From contig NZ_VEGH01000013.1 in assembly GCF_007679345.1 (NCBI RefSeq), forward strand, positions 62,001 through 126,000: a stretch of DNA of 64,000 nucleotides, in the 5' to 3' direction. Shown piece after piece: positions 15,725 through 25,123 of this stretch. This stretch comes from Cellulosimicrobium cellulans. GTDB taxonomy: Bacteria; Actinomycetota; Actinomycetes; Actinomycetales; Cellulomonadaceae. The position numbers and the translations under genes are program-made. The notes below the pieces were generated by a model. That model was not told the DNA's origin, searched no databases, and saw only the letters and a list, made by a program, of their open reading frames with translations. Each line of letters starts with the position of its first letter. Position 1 is the stretch's first letter.

Positions 15725-16885
15725 CTATTGCGGCGCGCCCCCGGGCGCGACAGGGCGGCGGGCGGCGACCACCAGGTGCGTGACCTGCGCGGCCGTCGCG
15801 CTGAGGTGCGCGGCGGTCGTCGCGGGGTCGAGCGCGTCCGCGAGCGGCAGCGGCCGCGGGTGCACCGGCAGCACCGCGTCGAACGGCCCGGTCGGGTCGT
15901 CCGCGGCGAGGTCGACGGCGCCCGCGAGCGCGACCACCACGGCGCCCGCCGCCCGCCCCAGGGCCGCCACTCCCGCCGGGGTCTTGCCCCGCGCCGTCTG
16001 CGCGTCGACGCGCCCCTCCCCGGTCAGCACCAGGTCCGCGCCCGCGACCGCGTCCGCCAGCCCGACGGCCCGCGCCACGTAGCCGAACCCGGCCTCCCGC
16101 CGGGCGCCGAGCGCCAGGAGCGCCGCGCCCAGCCCGCCCGCGGCCCCGGCGCCCGGCCGGTCCGCGACGGGGCGCCCGTGGGCGGCGAGCGCCGCACCCC
16201 ACGCGGCCAGCCGGTCGTCGAGGTGCGCCACCTGCTCCGGCGTCGCGCCCTTCTGCGGGCCGAACACGTGCGCCGCGCCCGCGCGGCCGTGCAGCGGGCT
16301 GTCGACGTCGGTCAGCACGACGAGGTCGACCCCGCCGAGGTCCGGCAGCGCGTCCAGCGTCCCGAACCGCCACAGCGGGTTCGCCCCCGATTCCGCGACC
16401 GCCGTGCCGGCGTCGTCCCGCACCCGCGCACCGAGCGCGACGAGGAGCCCGATCCCGCCGTCCGTACACGCCGTGCCGCCGAGGGTGACGACCACCCGGC
16501 GCGCCCCGCGGTCGACGGCGTGCCGGACCAGCAGCCCGAGCCCCGCCGACCCGGCGCGCGGCGGCAGGTCCGGACCGACGTCCACCTGGTCGAGCCCGAC
16601 GCAGGAGGCCGCCTCGACCACGGCCGTCGCGCCGCCGTCGAGCAGCGCGAACCCGGCGTCGACCGGCCGGCCGACCGCGTCGACGACCCGCGCCACCGCC
16701 CGGACGCCCTCCGCACCCGCACCCGCGAGCAGCGCGTCCACGGTGCCCTCGCCGCCGTCGGCGACCGGCACCACCCGCACCTGGGCGTCCGGTGCCGCGG
16801 CGCGCACGCCCGCGGCGGCCGCCTCCCCGGCGCTCGCGCTGGAGAGGCACCCCTTGAACGCGTCCACCGCGACGACGACCCTCAC
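15725..16885 (-). CDS. Glycerate kinase (GarK/GlxK family)
   Basis: A 386-residue kinase with VRVVVAVDAFKGCLSS at the start, VPVADGGEGTVDALL, RRVVVTLGGTACTDGGIGLL, VLTDVDSPLHGRAGAAHVFGPQKGA and LTGEGRVDAQTARGKTPAGVA, all standard for the family that phosphorylates D-glycerate. The GTG at 16885 overlaps the GH13_18 stop by 4 nt (GTGA) and gives the family N-terminus; a GTG at 16897 would add MAAP. Its co-translation with a GH13_18 phosphorylase suggests that glycerate is a product of that enzyme. Confidence 0.92.
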   Translation of the reverse strand: MRVVVAVDAFKGCLSSASAGEAAAAGVRAAAPDAQVRVVPVADGGEGTVDALLAGAGAEGVRAVARVVDAVGRPVDAGFALLDGGATAVVEAASCVGLDQVDVGPDLPPRAGSAGLGLLVRHAVDRGARRVVVTLGGTACTDGGIGLLVALGARVRDDAGTAVAESGANPLWRFGTLDALPDLGGVDLVVLTDVDSPLHGRAGAAHVFGPQKGATPEQVAHLDDRLAAWGAALAAHGRPVADRPGAGAAGGLGAALLALGARREAGFGYVARAVGLADAVAGADLVLTGEGRVDAQTARGKTPAGVAALGRAAGAVVVALAGAVDLAADDPTGPFDAVLPVHPRPLPLADALDPATTAAHLSATAAQVTHLVVAARRPVAPGGAPQ

Positions 16886-18564
16886 GGGCGCAGCCACAGG
16901 TAGCCGTGCGGTGGCAGCACCGGGTCGGCGTGCCGGGTGCCGGTCAGGACGTCCGTGCCGGCGAACCCGGCGAGCGGCACCTCGTCGGCGGACACGTTGG
17001 TGACGGCGACGACCTCGTCCGGAGTGCCCGCAGCGCGCCGGACCACCAGCACCCGTTCGGAGACCACCGTGACGTCCTGCGGCGCGAACGGGTCGAACCC
17101 CGGTTGCGAGGCTCGGACGGCGAGCAGATGCCGGAGACCGTCGAACACCTCGCGCCGCCGCCCCGGGCGGCCCAGCGCGTCGACGAGCTCGTCCGCGTCG
17201 AGCCTGCCCCGGTTGACCCGGCGCGCGATGCCGGACGACTCCATCGCGTCGAGGTCGCCGCGTGAGCCGAACAGCGAGTGGTAGTAGAGCGCCGGCACCC
17301 CGACGAGCGACAGCAGGATGCTGTGCGCGGCGAGGCCCCGGGCCAGCACCTGCGCGTCGTGGTCGGACGCCTCCGGATCGGCGAGCGCGTCGAGGTAGGA
17401 CACGTTGAGCTCGTACGGCCGCTCCCGGCCGTCCGGGCCCGTCGCCATCGACACCCGGCCGCCGTGGGCGAGCGCGCGCTCCGCGAGCGCCGTCCGGGCG
17501 TCGTCGTCCAGCAGCCCCTCGGTGGGGCGCATCCCGACGCCGTCGTGGCTGGCCAGGAAGTTGAACCAGGTGGCGGTGCCGCTCACGACGCCCACGCTAG
17601 CGGCCCACCGCCCCAGGGTCGCGGCTCGCCCGGAGACGAACGCGTCGAGCACCAGGGGCGGCAGCGCGAACTGGTAGACCATGTGCGCCTCGTCCGTGCC
17701 GTCACCGAAGTACGACACGTTCTCGGCGTGCGGCACATTCGTCTCGGTCAGCAGCAGCGTGCCCGGCGCCAGGTGGTCCAGCAGCGCCCGCCAGACCTTG
17801 ATCACGGAGTGGGTCTGCGGCAGGTGCAGGCAGGTGGTGCCGGACTCCTTCCACAGGAAGCCGATGGCGTCGAGTCGTACCGTGCTCGCCCCGCGCGCCA
17901 CGTAGCCCAGCAGTACGTCGGTGAGGTCGAGCAGCACCCGCGGCTCGGCCACGGCGACGTCGACCTGGTCGGCGCCGAACGTGGTCCACGCCTCGACCTT
18001 CTCGGACCCGCGGGGGTACCGGTGGTGCAGCGGGGTGGTGCGCGGCCGGACCACCCGGGTGTCGTCGAAGGCCGCGTCCCGCTCGATGAAGTACCCCGCG
18101 TAGCGGGGGTCGCCGTCCAGCCAGCCCGTGAACCACTGGCTGGCTGCCGAGACGTGGTTGGCGACGAGGTCGAGCATGACCCGGCGGTCCCCCGCCAGGT
18201 CCGCCACGTCCCGCCAGGTGCCGAGCGCGGGGTCGACCTCCCGGTGGTCCACGACGGCGAACCCGTCGTCGGAGGTCCACGGGTAGATCGGCAGCAGGTG
18301 GACGTCGGTGATCACGTCGCCCACCTGCTCCCGCAGCACGCGCCGCAGGGTGCGCAGCGGCGCCTCCCCCTCCCGGCGCACCGCGTCGGCGTAGGTGATG
18401 AGGTACGCGGTCGACGCGTCGGGCCGCGGGCGGCGGCGCTCGACGAGCCGCCCCGCCCACCGGTCCGCGAGGTCGAGCAGCCCGGCGAGCACCGCCGACG
18501 CCGCCGGTCCGTACCCGGGCTCCAGCAGCGGCCGCAGCCGGGCGGCGAGCGCGCCCCGGGTCAC
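16882..18564 (-). CDS. GH13_18 glycoside phosphorylase; candidate glucosylglycerate phosphorylase
   Basis: A 560-residue enzyme of the sucrose-phosphorylase family. It shows STAYLITYADAVR, VHLLPIYPWTSDDGFAVVDH, nucleophile Asp in STVRLDAIGFLWKESGTTC, acid/base Glu in LLLTETNVPH, FALPPLVLDAF and the third Asp in ASHDGVGMRP. Sucrose phosphorylases are ~500 residues; the extra N-terminal ~50 residues resemble the longer glucosylglycerate phosphorylases (E. coli YcjM type). It phosphorolyses an alpha-glucoside to glucose 1-phosphate. Overlap with glycerate kinase points to glucosylglycerate as substrate. Sucrose or glucosylglycerol cannot be excluded. Confidence 0.82.
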   Translation of the reverse strand: MTRGALAARLRPLLEPGYGPAASAVLAGLLDLADRWAGRLVERRRPRPDASTAYLITYADAVRREGEAPLRTLRRVLREQVGDVITDVHLLPIYPWTSDDGFAVVDHREVDPALGTWRDVADLAGDRRVMLDLVANHVSAASQWFTGWLDGDPRYAGYFIERDAAFDDTRVVRPRTTPLHHRYPRGSEKVEAWTTFGADQVDVAVAEPRVLLDLTDVLLGYVARGASTVRLDAIGFLWKESGTTCLHLPQTHSVIKVWRALLDHLAPGTLLLTETNVPHAENVSYFGDGTDEAHMVYQFALPPLVLDAFVSGRAATLGRWAASVGVVSGTATWFNFLASHDGVGMRPTEGLLDDDARTALAERALAHGGRVSMATGPDGRERPYELNVSYLDALADPEASDHDAQVLARGLAAHSILLSLVGVPALYYHSLFGSRGDLDAMESSGIARRVNRGRLDADELVDALGRPGRRREVFDGLRHLLAVRASQPGFDPFAPQDVTVVSERVLVVRRAAGTPDEVVAVTNVSADEVPLAGFAGTDVLTGTRHADPVLPPHGYLWLRP

Positions 18565-19883
18565 CGGGGCACCGCCACGGTGACCACGTCGTCCGCGAAC
18601 GGCCCGGCCGGCGGCACGTCGGCGAGCAGCCGACGCGCGGCGTCGAGCCCCCAGTCGTCGAGGTCCGCGACGCGGTCGGAGAACGACCGCAGCCCGCCGA
18701 ACCGGGTCACCACCCGGTGCCACTCCTCCCGCAGGGCGAACCCGGGCCGCAGCACCGCGCAGTCCGGGTCGTTGGCCCAGAACCGCCCGTGCTGCCACGC
18801 GCGGGCCTCCAGAGGCGCGCGGCCGCGCAGCCCGGCGGAGCCGTCCTCGGCGCCCTCGTGGAAGGTGTCGGGAGACACCCGCATGGCGTCGACGAGCCCG
18901 ACGCTCGGCAGCACCGGTGCGCCGCAGCCCACCAGCCGGACGTCGGGGCCGAGCGCCTCGCGCAGCAGGCGGAGCCCGGAGCGGTAGGCCTCGGTGCCGG
19001 AGACCGTCGGGTCGTGCCTCTCTCCCGGCACCGCGCCGGCGTACAGGAAGTCGGCCTTGACGTACGTGACGCCCAGGGCGCGCAACCGCTCCGCCTCCTG
19101 GGCCAGGAACGACCGCACCCCGGGGTGGGTGAGGTCGAGACCGAGGAGGGTCCGGCCCCAGTTGAACCCGGCCTCGCCCACCAGCCATTCGGGGTGCTCG
19201 CGCGCCACCGTGCTGCCGGCCCCGACTCCGAAGGGCGCGAGCCACACGCCGACCTCGCGGCCGGAGTCCCGGATCGCGTCGAGCAGCGGCGGCACGGCCC
19301 CGAACGCGGCCCGCGGCGCGAACCGCTCGCCGGTGGGCCCGGTCCAGCCGTCGTCCAGCTGCACGACGTCCACGGGCAGGCCGAGCCGGTCGAGCGCGGC
19401 CAGGTTCTCCGCGACGTCCGCCGCGGTGACCTGCTCGAAGTACTGGTACCAGGTGCACCACACCCGCGGGGCCGGCCGGGGCTCGTACCCACCCGCGGCC
19501 GCGGCCCAGGACCGCGCGAACGCGTCGAACGCGCCGGGCACGTCCGCCGCCTCGGCGACCGCGACCGGCCCGTCGGCGCGCACGGTGACCCGGTCGCCGT
19601 CCACGACGAGGTCGATCGACGGGAGCTCGCCGTCCGGGTCCGTCGCCGCGTACACCCGCAGCGGGTCACCGGTCCCGGGGTCCACGACCGCCAGGCCCTC
19701 GCCGCGCAGCACCCCGTCCGGCACCGGTCGGCCGGGCCGCCGGCGCATCTGCTGCTCCACCTCGTGCGCCGGCGGCGCCGGCCGGTCCCGGCCCGGGGTC
19801 CACCAGCCGGTCGGGCTCCAGCTCTGCCAGCCCTCGGTGTAGATCCGCGGGCGGTCGACGACCAGCGTCTCGACCGGCCTCAT
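18561..19883 (-). CDS. GH36-family alpha-galactosidase-like glycoside hydrolase
   Basis: A 440-residue enzyme. The N-terminal ~140 residues are a beta-rich domain with YTEGWQSWSPTGWW. The barrel has RVWCTWYQYFEQ, VDVVQLDDGWTG, nucleophile candidate Asp in TYVKADFLYAGA, GCGAPVLPSVGLVDAMRVSPDT with the acid/base Asp, and FWANDPDC. These are GH36/clan GH-D features. It is shorter than classical ~700-residue alpha-galactosidases. Start (ATG 19883) and stop overlap neighbours by 4 nt, so it is in the phosphorylase operon. No signal peptide, hence a cytoplasmic substrate. Confidence 0.85.
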   Translation of the reverse strand: MRPVETLVVDRPRIYTEGWQSWSPTGWWTPGRDRPAPPAHEVEQQMRRRPGRPVPDGVLRGEGLAVVDPGTGDPLRVYAATDPDGELPSIDLVVDGDRVTVRADGPVAVAEAADVPGAFDAFARSWAAAAGGYEPRPAPRVWCTWYQYFEQVTAADVAENLAALDRLGLPVDVVQLDDGWTGPTGERFAPRAAFGAVPPLLDAIRDSGREVGVWLAPFGVGAGSTVAREHPEWLVGEAGFNWGRTLLGLDLTHPGVRSFLAQEAERLRALGVTYVKADFLYAGAVPGERHDPTVSGTEAYRSGLRLLREALGPDVRLVGCGAPVLPSVGLVDAMRVSPDTFHEGAEDGSAGLRGRAPLEARAWQHGRFWANDPDCAVLRPGFALREEWHRVVTRFGGLRSFSDRVADLDDWGLDAARRLLADVPPAGPFADDVVTVAVPR

Positions 19884-20974
19884 GCCACCGCCCCCGCCGG
19901 GGCGGGCGCGGGCGCGGCGAGGTCGAGCGCGAGGTCCCGCGCCGGCACCCCGCTCCGGACGGCCGCGACAGCGGCGGTCCCGAGCCGCACCGAGGCCGCG
20001 ACGTGCCCGACGCCGTTCTCGGGCTCGCGGTCCTCCGCGACCGCCCGCTGCAGCTCGCCCATCGTCCCGGCGAACCCGTCGACGAACCACTGCCCGTCGA
20101 GGGCGTACGACGTCGTGGTGCCGCCGGACTCGAGCTCGACGCGGTCGGAGCCGAGCAGGATGCTGCCGCGGATCGTGCCCCGGGTCCCGTGCACCCAGAA
20201 CGGGCAGCCGCCGCCGCGGGCGCGCGCGTCGCCGACCACGCGGATCGAGGCGGTCGCCCCGCCCTCGGTCGCGATGTGCACGGACGCCTGCCACGGGTTC
20301 CTCGCCGCCACCGGCTGGCCCGGCACCCGCGAGTCGTGCGCCGCGACGGACGACACGCGCGTCCCCTCGAGCCAGCACCTGGTGATGTCGAACCAGTGCA
20401 CCAGGTAGTCCGTGAGCAGCATGTGGTCGAGGTCGTCGAACGGCGTCCCGGCGATCGGCGGCAGCGGCTTGTCGTGCAGGTGCGTCACGCCGACGACCTC
20501 GCCGACGGCCCCGGAGCGGACCAGCAGCGTCGTGAGCCGCCAGGCCGGCGCCCACCGGCCGTTCTGGTTCACCGCGACCCGCAGCCCGCGCTCGGCACCC
20601 CGGGCGGTGACCTCCTCGAGCCGGTCCAGGTCCGCCGGGGAGGAGACGACCGGCTTCTGCGCGAGCACGTGCTTGCCCGCGGCCAGGCAGCGCTCGATGA
20701 GGTCGACCCGGCCGATCGGCCCGGTGGCGATGTCGACCACCTCCACCCGCGGGTCGGCGAGGAACGCGTCCAGGTCGTCGTGCACGGCGGCGCCCGCGGG
20801 CAGCACGTCGGCGAGCGCCCCGGCGACCCCGGGCCGGTCGCAGGCGGCGACCACCGGGACGTCGTACCGGGCGTAGGCCGGCAGGTGCGCGGTGCGGGCG
20901 ATCTGCCCGCAGCCGAGCAGCCCGACGGCGAGCCGGCGGTCCGGGAAGGCGGGGCGGTGGTCCGGGGCGGTCAC
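19880..20974 (-). CDS. Gfo/Idh/MocA-family oxidoreductase (YcjS-like context)
   Basis: A 364-residue protein with Rossmann GLLGCGQIARTAHLPAYA, EVVDIATGPIGR, the conserved HVLAQKPVVSSPAD (the EKP motif appears as QKP) and a C-terminal sheet domain containing HWFDITRCWLEG. Such enzymes oxidise sugar or inositol hydroxyls. Immediate coupling to a zinc-type dehydrogenase and a GH13_18 phosphorylase is like E. coli ycjQ-ycjS-ycjM, where 3-keto sugars are intermediates. The Glu to Gln change in EKP is worth noting. Substrate inferred only. Confidence 0.87.
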   Translation of the reverse strand: MTAPDHRPAFPDRRLAVGLLGCGQIARTAHLPAYARYDVPVVAACDRPGVAGALADVLPAGAAVHDDLDAFLADPRVEVVDIATGPIGRVDLIERCLAAGKHVLAQKPVVSSPADLDRLEEVTARGAERGLRVAVNQNGRWAPAWRLTTLLVRSGAVGEVVGVTHLHDKPLPPIAGTPFDDLDHMLLTDYLVHWFDITRCWLEGTRVSSVAAHDSRVPGQPVAARNPWQASVHIATEGGATASIRVVGDARARGGGCPFWVHGTRGTIRGSILLGSDRVELESGGTTTSYALDGQWFVDGFAGTMGELQRAVAEDREPENGVGHVAASVRLGTAAVAAVRSGVPARDLALDLAAPAPAPAGAVA

Positions 20975-22038
20975 CGGGCCACCCCCGAGCCGGCCGGCGC
21001 GCCGTCGAACCGCAGCACCGTCTGGAGCACCGCCGGGTCACCCGCGTCGAGCAGCGCGAACGCGTCGGCGACGTCGGCCGCGTCGACCACGTGGGTGACG
21101 AGCGCCGCGACGTCGACGTCGCCACGGAGGACGCGGTCCATGAACGTGCGGACGAGGCGCGGCTGGTCCCAGCGGGTCGCCAGCTCGACGGGCACGCCCG
21201 AGATCTGCGACGAGACCAGGCGGACGCGGTTGTGGTGGAACTCCTCGCCCAGGCGCAGCGCCGTGGCGTCGCCCTGGTAGAAGCCGGAGGCCGCGACGGT
21301 CCCGCCGACCACGACCGACCGGACCGCCTCGTGCAGGGCGGCCGTCGAGCCGGACAGCTCCACCGCCGCGTCCACGCCGCCGCCGGTGAGCGCGCGGACC
21401 GCCGCCCCGGCGCCGCCGGGCGCGTCCGCCCGCACGACCTCGGCGGCCCCCGCGCCGCGCGCCGCGGCCAGCCGCTCGGGCAGGGCGTCGACCGCGATCA
21501 CCCGCGCGCCGGAGAGCACCGCGAGCCGCGTCGTCAGCAGTCCGATCACGCCCTGGCCGAACACGGCCACGTCCTCCCCGAGCCGGGTCCCGGCCGCGAG
21601 CACGGCGTTCAGCGCGATCGAGCCCACCCGGGCGAACACGCCGGCCACCGGGTCGGCGTCCGGGGGCAGGACGCGGCCGGCGAGCGCCGCCGCGGGCAGC
21701 ACCGCCTCGGACCGGTGACCCCAGATGCCGTGCACCCGGTCCCCGACCGCGAGGTCGTGGACGTCGGCGCCGACCTCGACCACCTCGCCGGTCTCGGAGT
21801 AGCCCCAGCCGACCACCGGGTAGCGGTGGGTCGGCTCCCCGTCGGTGAACAGCCGCCGCTCGGCGTCCCACGTGCGGGTGAGGTAGGGATTGGTCCCGCG
21901 GTAGGCGGTGAGCTCGGTGCCGGCGGAGATGCCGGAGTACCAGGTGCGAACCCGGACGGCGTCCGGTCGCAGCGGTTCGGCGGGGCACGGGACGAGCTCC
22001 ACGCGGCGCGGGGAGGTGAACTGCACGACTTCGGGCAC
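20971..22038 (-). CDS. Zinc-type (MDR) dehydrogenase, YcjQ-like
   Basis: A 355-residue medium-chain dehydrogenase-like protein. The usual catalytic Cys motif is replaced by TWYSGISAGTELTAYRG, typical of a YcjQ/BchC-like branch. Other parts are GWGYSETGEVVEVG, LAVGDRVHGIWGH, the nucleotide loop VAVFGQGVIGLLTTRLA and DAAVELSGS. GTG at 22038 has AAGGA upstream and fits the family start. It is first in the five-gene operon whose members all overlap by 4 nt. The ROK operator candidate lies ~50 nt upstream. It is likely to oxidise a sugar hydroxyl. Confidence 0.85.
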   Translation of the reverse strand: MPEVVQFTSPRRVELVPCPAEPLRPDAVRVRTWYSGISAGTELTAYRGTNPYLTRTWDAERRLFTDGEPTHRYPVVGWGYSETGEVVEVGADVHDLAVGDRVHGIWGHRSEAVLPAAALAGRVLPPDADPVAGVFARVGSIALNAVLAAGTRLGEDVAVFGQGVIGLLTTRLAVLSGARVIAVDALPERLAAARGAGAAEVVRADAPGGAGAAVRALTGGGVDAAVELSGSTAALHEAVRSVVVGGTVAASGFYQGDATALRLGEEFHHNRVRLVSSQISGVPVELATRWDQPRLVRTFMDRVLRGDVDVAALVTHVVDAADVADAFALLDAGDPAVLQTVLRFDGAPAGSGVAR

Positions 22039-22088
22039 GACGCTGGTCCTTGTTCGGCGACAGTGGGTCCACGGCCGGCGCCACATCC

Positions 22089-22110
22089 GTCTAGCGACTA
22101 GCCGTATGAT
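22089..22110. promoter_or_regulatory. Candidate ROK operator (site A) and -10 box between the dehydrogenase operon and the ROK gene
   Basis: The 19-nt stretch GTCTAGCGACTAGCCGTAT (22089-22107) contains the dyad CTAG-CGA-CTAG. A second copy with 14 of 19 positions identical occurs at 26587-26605 in front of the importer genes. TATGAT at 22105-22110 is a good -10 box for the ROK gene, so bound protein would block it. The divergent operon's promoter should also lie here. Confidence 0.6.
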
Positions 22111-22156
22111 GTTCAGCAGTTAAGCACAACGACTTGGCAGAAGGAAGGGCGATCTG

Positions 22157-23299
22157 GTGGCACCAGGACCCGGCGACGTGCTCGCGATGATCCGCAGCGG
22201 GCAGGCCGCGACGCGCGGCGACGTCCTCGAGCTGACGGGCCTGTCCCGGATGACCGTCGCGCAGCGCGTCGACCGGCTGCTGTCCGCCGGCCTCGTCGTG
22301 GAGAGCGGGACCGACCGCGCGACCGGCGGCCGCCGACCGCGCCGGCTCGTGTTCAACGACGAGCACGCGCACCTGGCGGCGGTGACGGTCGCGACCCGGC
22401 ACACCCGCGCCGCGGTCACCGACCTGGCCGGCCGGGTGCTGGCCCGCGGCGAGGTGGACGTCGCCGTGGCGGACGGGCCGGAGCACACCCTCGACCGGGT
22501 GCGCGGGCTCGTCGGCGACCTGCTCGGGGAGGCGGGCGTCCGCACCCTCGCCGGGGTGGGCATCAGCGTGCCCGGCCCGGTCGACCCGGCGACCGGCCGG
22601 CCGTCGCAGCCGCCGATCATGCCGGGCTGGGACGGCTTCCCCGTGGCCGACGTGCTCGGCGACGCGTTCGGCGCGCCCGTCCTCGTGGCGAACGACGCCG
22701 ACGCCGAGGCGGTCGGCGAGCACGCGGCCGGGGCCAGGACGCCCTCGCTCTGCTACGTCAAGGTGTCCACCGGCATCGGCGTGGGCGTGGTGCTGGACGG
22801 GGCCGTGTACCCCGGCGCCGACGGGGGCGCCGGCGACATCGGGCACGTGAAGATCGCCGGGCACGACGACGCGCCCTGCCAGTGCGGCTCGCACGGCTGC
22901 CTCGCGGCCGTCGCCTCGGGCCGGGCGGTGGCCCGCGAGCTGCGGGCGCTCGGGCACGCGACCGCGTCCGGGCGGGACGTCCGCACGCTCCTGGAGCGCG
23001 GCGACGCCGACGCCGCCGAGGCCACCCGGGCCGCGGGCCGCACGATCGGCCGGGTGCTGGCGACGGTGGTCTGCCTGCTCAACCCGAGCGCGCTGGTGCT
23101 CGGCGGGGACCTGGCGTCCACCGCCCTGCTGTCCGGCGTGCGCGAGACGGTGTACCCGCTGACCCTCCCGCGGGCGACCCGGCACCTGGACATGCGGCTC
23201 GCCGCGCTCGGCGAGGACGCCGGCGTCGTCGGCCTGGCGCGGATGCTCGTCGACCGGGAGTACTCGGCGGAGGCGGTCAACCGCCGGTACGCCGGCTGA
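22157..23299 (+). CDS. ROK-family transcriptional repressor
   Basis: A 380-residue ROK protein. N-terminal HTH: ATRGDVLELTGLSRMTVAQRVDRLLSAGLV. Kinase-like ROK part: VGISVPGPVDPATGRP, the ROK signature around KVSTGIGVGVVLDG, GAGDIGHVKI and the zinc motif CQCGSHGCLAAVASG. The GTG start at 22157 has AAGGAAGGG upstream. It sits between the glycoside operon and the importer and probably represses both through the two shared operators. A sugar or sugar phosphate is the expected inducer. Confidence 0.92.
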   Translation: MAPGPGDVLAMIRSGQAATRGDVLELTGLSRMTVAQRVDRLLSAGLVVESGTDRATGGRRPRRLVFNDEHAHLAAVTVATRHTRAAVTDLAGRVLARGEVDVAVADGPEHTLDRVRGLVGDLLGEAGVRTLAGVGISVPGPVDPATGRPSQPPIMPGWDGFPVADVLGDAFGAPVLVANDADAEAVGEHAAGARTPSLCYVKVSTGIGVGVVLDGAVYPGADGGAGDIGHVKIAGHDDAPCQCGSHGCLAAVASGRAVARELRALGHATASGRDVRTLLERGDADAAEATRAAGRTIGRVLATVVCLLNPSALVLGGDLASTALLSGVRETVYPLTLPRATRHLDMRLAALGEDAGVVGLARMLVDREYSAEAVNRRYAG

Positions 23300-23312
23300 C
23301 CGCCCCGCGCGC

Positions 23313-24179
23313 TCACCCCTTGTCGGCACCGGCGGCCAGGCCGTCGGTGAGCTTGCGCTCGGCCAGCGAGTACAGCACCACGATCGGCACGGTGAGCAGG
23401 ACCGAGCCGGCCATCAGCACCGTCTTCGCGACCTCGACGCCGTTCGACAGCTGCGACAGCCCGAGCGACACGGTCCACAGGTCGCGCTTCGCGGTGAGGA
23501 ACAGCAGCGCGAACAGGAACTCGTTCCACGCGATCATGAACACGTACAGCAGCGTGGACATGATCGTCGGCATCGCCAGCGGCACGGTGATCCGGCGCAT
23601 GGTCTGCAGCCGGGTGGCGCCGTCGACCCGGGCCGCCTCCTCGATCGACACCGGGATGGTGTCGAAGTAGTTCCGGAGCATGTGGATCGAGACGGGGATG
23701 TTCAGCGCGACGTACACGATCACCAGGCCGACCAGCGACTCCCGGATGCCCAGCCTGGAGAACGCGACGAACAGCGGCACGGCCAGGATGATCGCCGGGA
23801 ACATGTACACGACGAGGAACAGCGACGACAGGTGCCGCCGCCCGGTGAACCGCAGCCGGGACACCGCGTACGAGCCCGGGATCACCACCAGCAGCGTCAC
23901 CGCGGCGGTCACCAGGGACACGACCGCGGAGTTGCCCATGAACCCGCCGAAGCCCTCGCCGCCGGCCGAGCGCGGCAGGAGCACCTGCCGGTAGGTGTCG
24001 AGCGTCAGGTCGCCGAGCGGCACCCACAGCCGGGACGGGTCCCGGAGCAGCTGCTCGATCGGGACGAAGCTCAGCAGCACCATGTAGTAGAACGGGAAGA
24101 TCGCGCTGATCAGCAGGATCACGATGAGCGCAGGACGGGCGACGGCCAGCACCCGCCGCTCCACGGCCAGGCGGTTCAC
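23313..24179 (-). CDS. CUT1 sugar ABC transporter permease, MalG type
   Basis: A 288-residue permease with six TM segments and the ATPase-contact EAA loop SIEEAARVDGATRLQTMRRITVPLAMP. GTG at 24179 overlaps the stop of the preceding permease by 4 nt. No ATPase gene is next to it, so it probably uses a shared MsiK-type ATPase encoded elsewhere, common in actinobacteria. Third gene of the SBP-permease-permease operon; it ends convergently 13 nt from the ROK gene. Confidence 0.92.
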   Translation of the reverse strand: MNRLAVERRVLAVARPALIVILLISAIFPFYYMVLLSFVPIEQLLRDPSRLWVPLGDLTLDTYRQVLLPRSAGGEGFGGFMGNSAVVSLVTAAVTLLVVIPGSYAVSRLRFTGRRHLSSLFLVVYMFPAIILAVPLFVAFSRLGIRESLVGLVIVYVALNIPVSIHMLRNYFDTIPVSIEEAARVDGATRLQTMRRITVPLAMPTIMSTLLYVFMIAWNEFLFALLFLTAKRDLWTVSLGLSQLSNGVEVAKTVLMAGSVLLTVPIVVLYSLAERKLTDGLAAGADKG

Positions 24180-25123
24180 GACTCGGGCTCCTTCCGGCCG
24201 GTCAGCACGAAGTACACGGCGAGCAGCGCGCACAGCACGAGCGCGAGCACCACCGCGGTCGTGGCCCCGCCGCCGAAGTCGAACGACCCCACGAGCTGGT
24301 TGTAGACGCGCACCGCGGACACCTCGGTCCCGGCCGCCCCGCCCGTGAGCAGGTAGACGTCGTCGAACTTGTTGAACGTCATGATCATCCGCAGCACCGC
24401 GAGCAGGGCGAGCACCGGCATCAGCTGCGGGAGCGTGACGTGGCGGAACGCCTGCGTCGGGGTGGCGCCGTCGAGCACCGCGGCCTCGTCCACGTCCCGC
24501 GGCAGCGCGGTCATGCGCGCCGCGATGAAGATGAGCGCGAACGGGAAGTACCGCCAGATCTCGAACGCGATCACCGTGAGCAGCGCGTAGGGCGCGCGCC
24601 CCAGGAAGTCGATCGGCTGGTCCCAGCCGAGCCAGCGCGTGCCGCCGATGTTCACGATCCCGAACTGCGGGTTGAGCATCATCTGCCAGACGAACGCCAT
24701 GGCCACGACCGGCGCGACGTACGGGAGCAGCAGCAGCGCCCGCACCGCCCCGCGCCCGCGGAACCCGCGGCGCAGGGCGAGCGCCGCCGCCAGGCCGACC
24801 GCGATCGAGCCGGCGGTGGTGCTCACGGAGTACACGACCGTCGTCCACAGCGAGCGCCAGAACCCCGCCGAGGTCAGCACGTCGGCGTAGTGCTCGAGCG
24901 TGAAGGAGCCGAACAGGCTGCCCCCGCGCAGGGAGCGCAGCGAGACGTCCTGGAACGACAGCACGACGTTCCACGCGATCGGCACCACGATCGTCACGAG
25001 GATGATGACGGCCGCCGGCAGCACCAGGCCGAGGCCCTCCAGCTGCTCGCGCCGGCGGGCGGCCCGCCGCCGGGGGCGCACGCTCGGCGCGCTCCCGGCG
25101 GTGGGCACCTGCGTCACGGTCAC
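24176..25123 (-). CDS. CUT1 sugar ABC transporter permease, MalF type
   Basis: A 315-residue permease with an Arg-rich cytoplasmic N-terminus, six TM segments and the EAA loop DVDEAAVLDGATPTQAFRHVTLPQLMP. GTG at 25123 overlaps the binding-protein stop (GTGA), and its end overlaps the second permease. Imports a sugar or oligosaccharide with the lipoprotein upstream. The specificity is suggested only by the neighbouring glycoside genes. Confidence 0.92.
   Translation of the reverse strand: MTVTQVPTAGSAPSVRPRRRAARRREQLEGLGLVLPAAVIILVTIVVPIAWNVVLSFQDVSLRSLRGGSLFGSFTLEHYADVLTSAGFWRSLWTTVVYSVSTTAGSIAVGLAAALALRRGFRGRGAVRALLLLPYVAPVVAMAFVWQMMLNPQFGIVNIGGTRWLGWDQPIDFLGRAPYALLTVIAFEIWRYFPFALIFIAARMTALPRDVDEAAVLDGATPTQAFRHVTLPQLMPVLALLAVLRMIMTFNKFDDVYLLTGGAAGTEVSAVRVYNQLVGSFDFGGGATTAVVLALVLCALLAVYFVLTGRKEPES

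Noticed and set aside
13922..16885. A glycerate/tartronate semialdehyde operon of the dehydrogenase and glycerate kinase
   Set aside because: A membrane-anchored protein gene and gaps of 78 and 39 nt separate them, the dehydrogenase has its own -10-like box, and the family is too broad to fix substrate.
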